Source of the DNA: Acidovorax sp. MR-S7
GTDB lineage: Bacteria > Pseudomonadota > Gammaproteobacteria > Burkholderiales > Burkholderiaceae_C
Assembly: GCF_000400995.2 (NCBI RefSeq)
Contig: NZ_DF238925.1
Span: forward strand, 1 to 64,000
Reading direction: 5' to 3'
DNA length: 64,000 nt
This document shows, piece after piece, positions 62,983-64,000 of this stretch (within the stretch, counting starts at the first letter, position 1; every line of letters begins with the position of its first letter). Made by a program: the position numbers and the translations under genes. The notes beneath the pieces are model-generated. The model did no database searches, had not been told where the DNA came from, and saw only the letters and a list, made by a program, of their open reading frames with translations.

Positions 62983-63166
62983 GGATTGGTCTCCCGTGTA
63001 ACCCGCTGCGACGCAAGCCGCAGCCTCTTCCGCAGAGCACCTGCGGCTTGTTCGTTCGTGCCTCCTTTTTTTGGCGGCTCGGACAGGGAGCCGCAAGGCT
63101 CGCCGGTTCGCGCAAGCGGGTTCCCGGTAGACCAACCTGTTCGAGCCGCCGCCCCGGATTGGTCTC
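62983..63166 (+). ncRNA. Candidate C4/CI-type antisense RNA and target (satellite immunity)
   Basis: GGATTGGTCTC occurs at 62983-62993 and again at 63156-63166. Between them AGCGGGTT (63115-63122) and AGACCAA (63129-63135) are complementary, in antiparallel order, to AACCCGCT (63000-63007) and TTGGTCT (62987-62993). The same complement also fits the second copy. This repeated sense-antisense arrangement is how the P1 C4 and P4 CI RNAs control elongation of early mRNA. Exact ends are not determined. Confidence 0.5.
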
Positions 63167-63209
63167 TAGGGCGTCGGTTTCTGTAAACCGAACCTGCTTG
63201 GAGGCCACC

Positions 63210-63446
63210 ATGGCTGACCGCATCCCCGCACGCGCTCCGTTCGCGCGCACCCTCTCGCCCGCTTCATCGCCCGCTACGGGCACCCCCGACCCCATCCGGC
63301 TGCACGCCCAGGCGCACAACGCCCTGAACACGGCGCTGCACCACCTGCGCCAGCCGCAGCTCGACGTGGGCCACGCCCGCCGCAAGGTGGCCCAGGCCCT
63401 GGCCGCCCTGCGCGGCCTGGACGTTGCCTTGAGCCTGGAGGGGTAA
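63210..63446 (+). CDS. Small satellite/prophage protein
   Basis: 78 residues with GGAG six bases before the ATG. It starts MADRIPARAPFARTLSPASS, and the helical half HAQAHNALNTALHHLRQPQL with GHARRKVAQALAALRG looks like a coiled helix pair. The frame is also open far upstream, as often seen for Ash/Icd-like satellite genes, but the ribosome site and the RNA region support this start. Function unknown. Confidence 0.55.
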   Translation: MADRIPARAPFARTLSPASSPATGTPDPIRLHAQAHNALNTALHHLRQPQLDVGHARRKVAQALAALRGLDVALSLEG

Positions 63447-63449
63447 GCC

Positions 63450-63992
63450 ATGCACGCGACCACCCACAACGCTGCCCGCGAGGCAGCGCAGGCGGAGCCT
63501 TGCCTGGCGCAGCACGTCCTGCAGTGCCAGGACCACACCGAATCCCTGCGCACCGTGCTGCGCGCCTGCCACGCCGTGGCCTCACTGGCCGCAGGGGCCA
63601 GCAACCCCGGCGCGACCGTCGGCATGGATGGGCTGGGCGAGCTGCTGCACCTGCACAGCGAGGCCATGGAGCAGCGCCTGGACGCCATCCACACCCTCAT
63701 TGAAACCATCCGCACTGCGTTGATCCGCCGCCCGGAACGCGGGCAGGCCATCAGCCTGACGCTCAATGCCAGCGACCAGCTGGCGGACATGCGCCAGGTG
63801 CAGCTCGCATGGCAGGCCGTCGCCTGCATGGTCCCCTACGCGGCCGACACCCTTACCGGCGAGAACCTCGCCGCCGCCCTGCGCCTGATGGCCGACGCCA
63901 TGCACGGTCGCACTGCCGCCATGGACGACATGCTCGACGCGCTGCATGCAGCGCTGACGGCAACGCCCGTTCAGGAAGGCGCGACGCCATGA
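63450..63992 (+). CDS. Helical protein of the satellite-like element, unknown
   Basis: 180 residues, entirely helical in appearance (HVLQCQDHTESLRTVLRACH; LLHLHSEAMEQRLDAIHTLI; RLMADAMHGRTAAMDDMLDA). It lies three bases after the previous stop and overlaps the next ATG by four. No domain is recognised. Such genes lie before the primase in related elements. Confidence 0.5.
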   Translation: MHATTHNAAREAAQAEPCLAQHVLQCQDHTESLRTVLRACHAVASLAAGASNPGATVGMDGLGELLHLHSEAMEQRLDAIHTLIETIRTALIRRPERGQAISLTLNASDQLADMRQVQLAWQAVACMVPYAADTLTGENLAAALRLMADAMHGRTAAMDDMLDALHAALTATPVQEGATP

Positions 63993-64000
63993 GCGCGGCA
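63989..64000 (+). CDS. Start of the next gene (partial)
   Basis: ATG at 63989 overlaps the previous stop (ATGA) and reads MSAA to the window end. It continues the satellite operon. The product cannot be told. Confidence 0.4.

Overview
The window is from a high-GC betaproteobacterium, very probably family Comamonadaceae (Acidovorax/Alicycliphilus/Diaphorobacter type). The evidence is the order tuf, tRNA-Trp, secE, nusG, rplKAJL, rpoBC, a NtrY/NtrX-like pair whose regulator lacks the AAA+ domain, and a palindromic repeat of a type I associate with this family. No database could be searched; all assignments come from reading motifs.

Layout. (1) 1-18153: conserved chromosome. The end of tuf, tRNA-Trp, secE-nusG, the L11/L1 and L10/L7-L12 ribosomal operons with leader hairpins, rpoB, rpoC, a strong terminator, then a tightly overlapping run LemA-like, rsmB, DUF4390, ntrY-like, ntrX-like, and tRNA-Phe. 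(2) About 18160-33260: an eroded prophage. It keeps a tail-tip/fibre operon, a holin and an endolysin. The replication and packaging genes are cut and joined: half a primase fused to DUF6362, a ParB-methyltransferase stub, and a terminase lacking its N-terminus and a middle block. No portal, capsid, tape-measure or tail-tube gene is visible. (3) 33264-50939: a dense defence island inside that prophage. One leftward operon encodes a WYL regulator, a DUF262/DUF1524 (GmrSD-like) type IV nuclease, HsdM, HsdS, HsdR, a SLATT membrane protein, a CD-NTase and a COG2958/HrgA-like protein. A rightward operon encodes a complete Wadjet (JetABCD) anti-plasmid system. A 157-bp control region with a 10-bp inverted repeat lies between them. 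(4) 51094-57942: leftward DUF3987, two ParB-family proteins and a large serine recombinase in overlapping order, a zinc-ribbon protein, and an AbiE toxin-antitoxin pair. (5) 58228-64000: a second element resembling a P4-type satellite. It has a tyrosine integrase with four operator-like repeats at its start, cargo including an AT-rich HEPN-like gene, AlpA- and Ogr-type regulators, and a probable C4/CI-type antisense RNA region. It runs off the window end.

How the parts may work together. The WYL protein (BrxR/CapW-like) is placed to repress the whole restriction/CBASS-like operon, because one arm of the inverted repeat covers the -35 box of its own promoter. HsdS carries two kinds of repeat. 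A 12-bp repeat like the EcoR124I spacer repeat can change the spacing of the recognised site. A (CTTG)10 tract can switch the second target-recognition domain on and off by frameshift. SLATT and CD-NTase are translationally linked to hsdR, so a cyclic-nucleotide suicide response would be co-expressed with the restriction enzyme. This coupling, and the phase-variable HsdS that sits in it, is the most interesting feature of the window.
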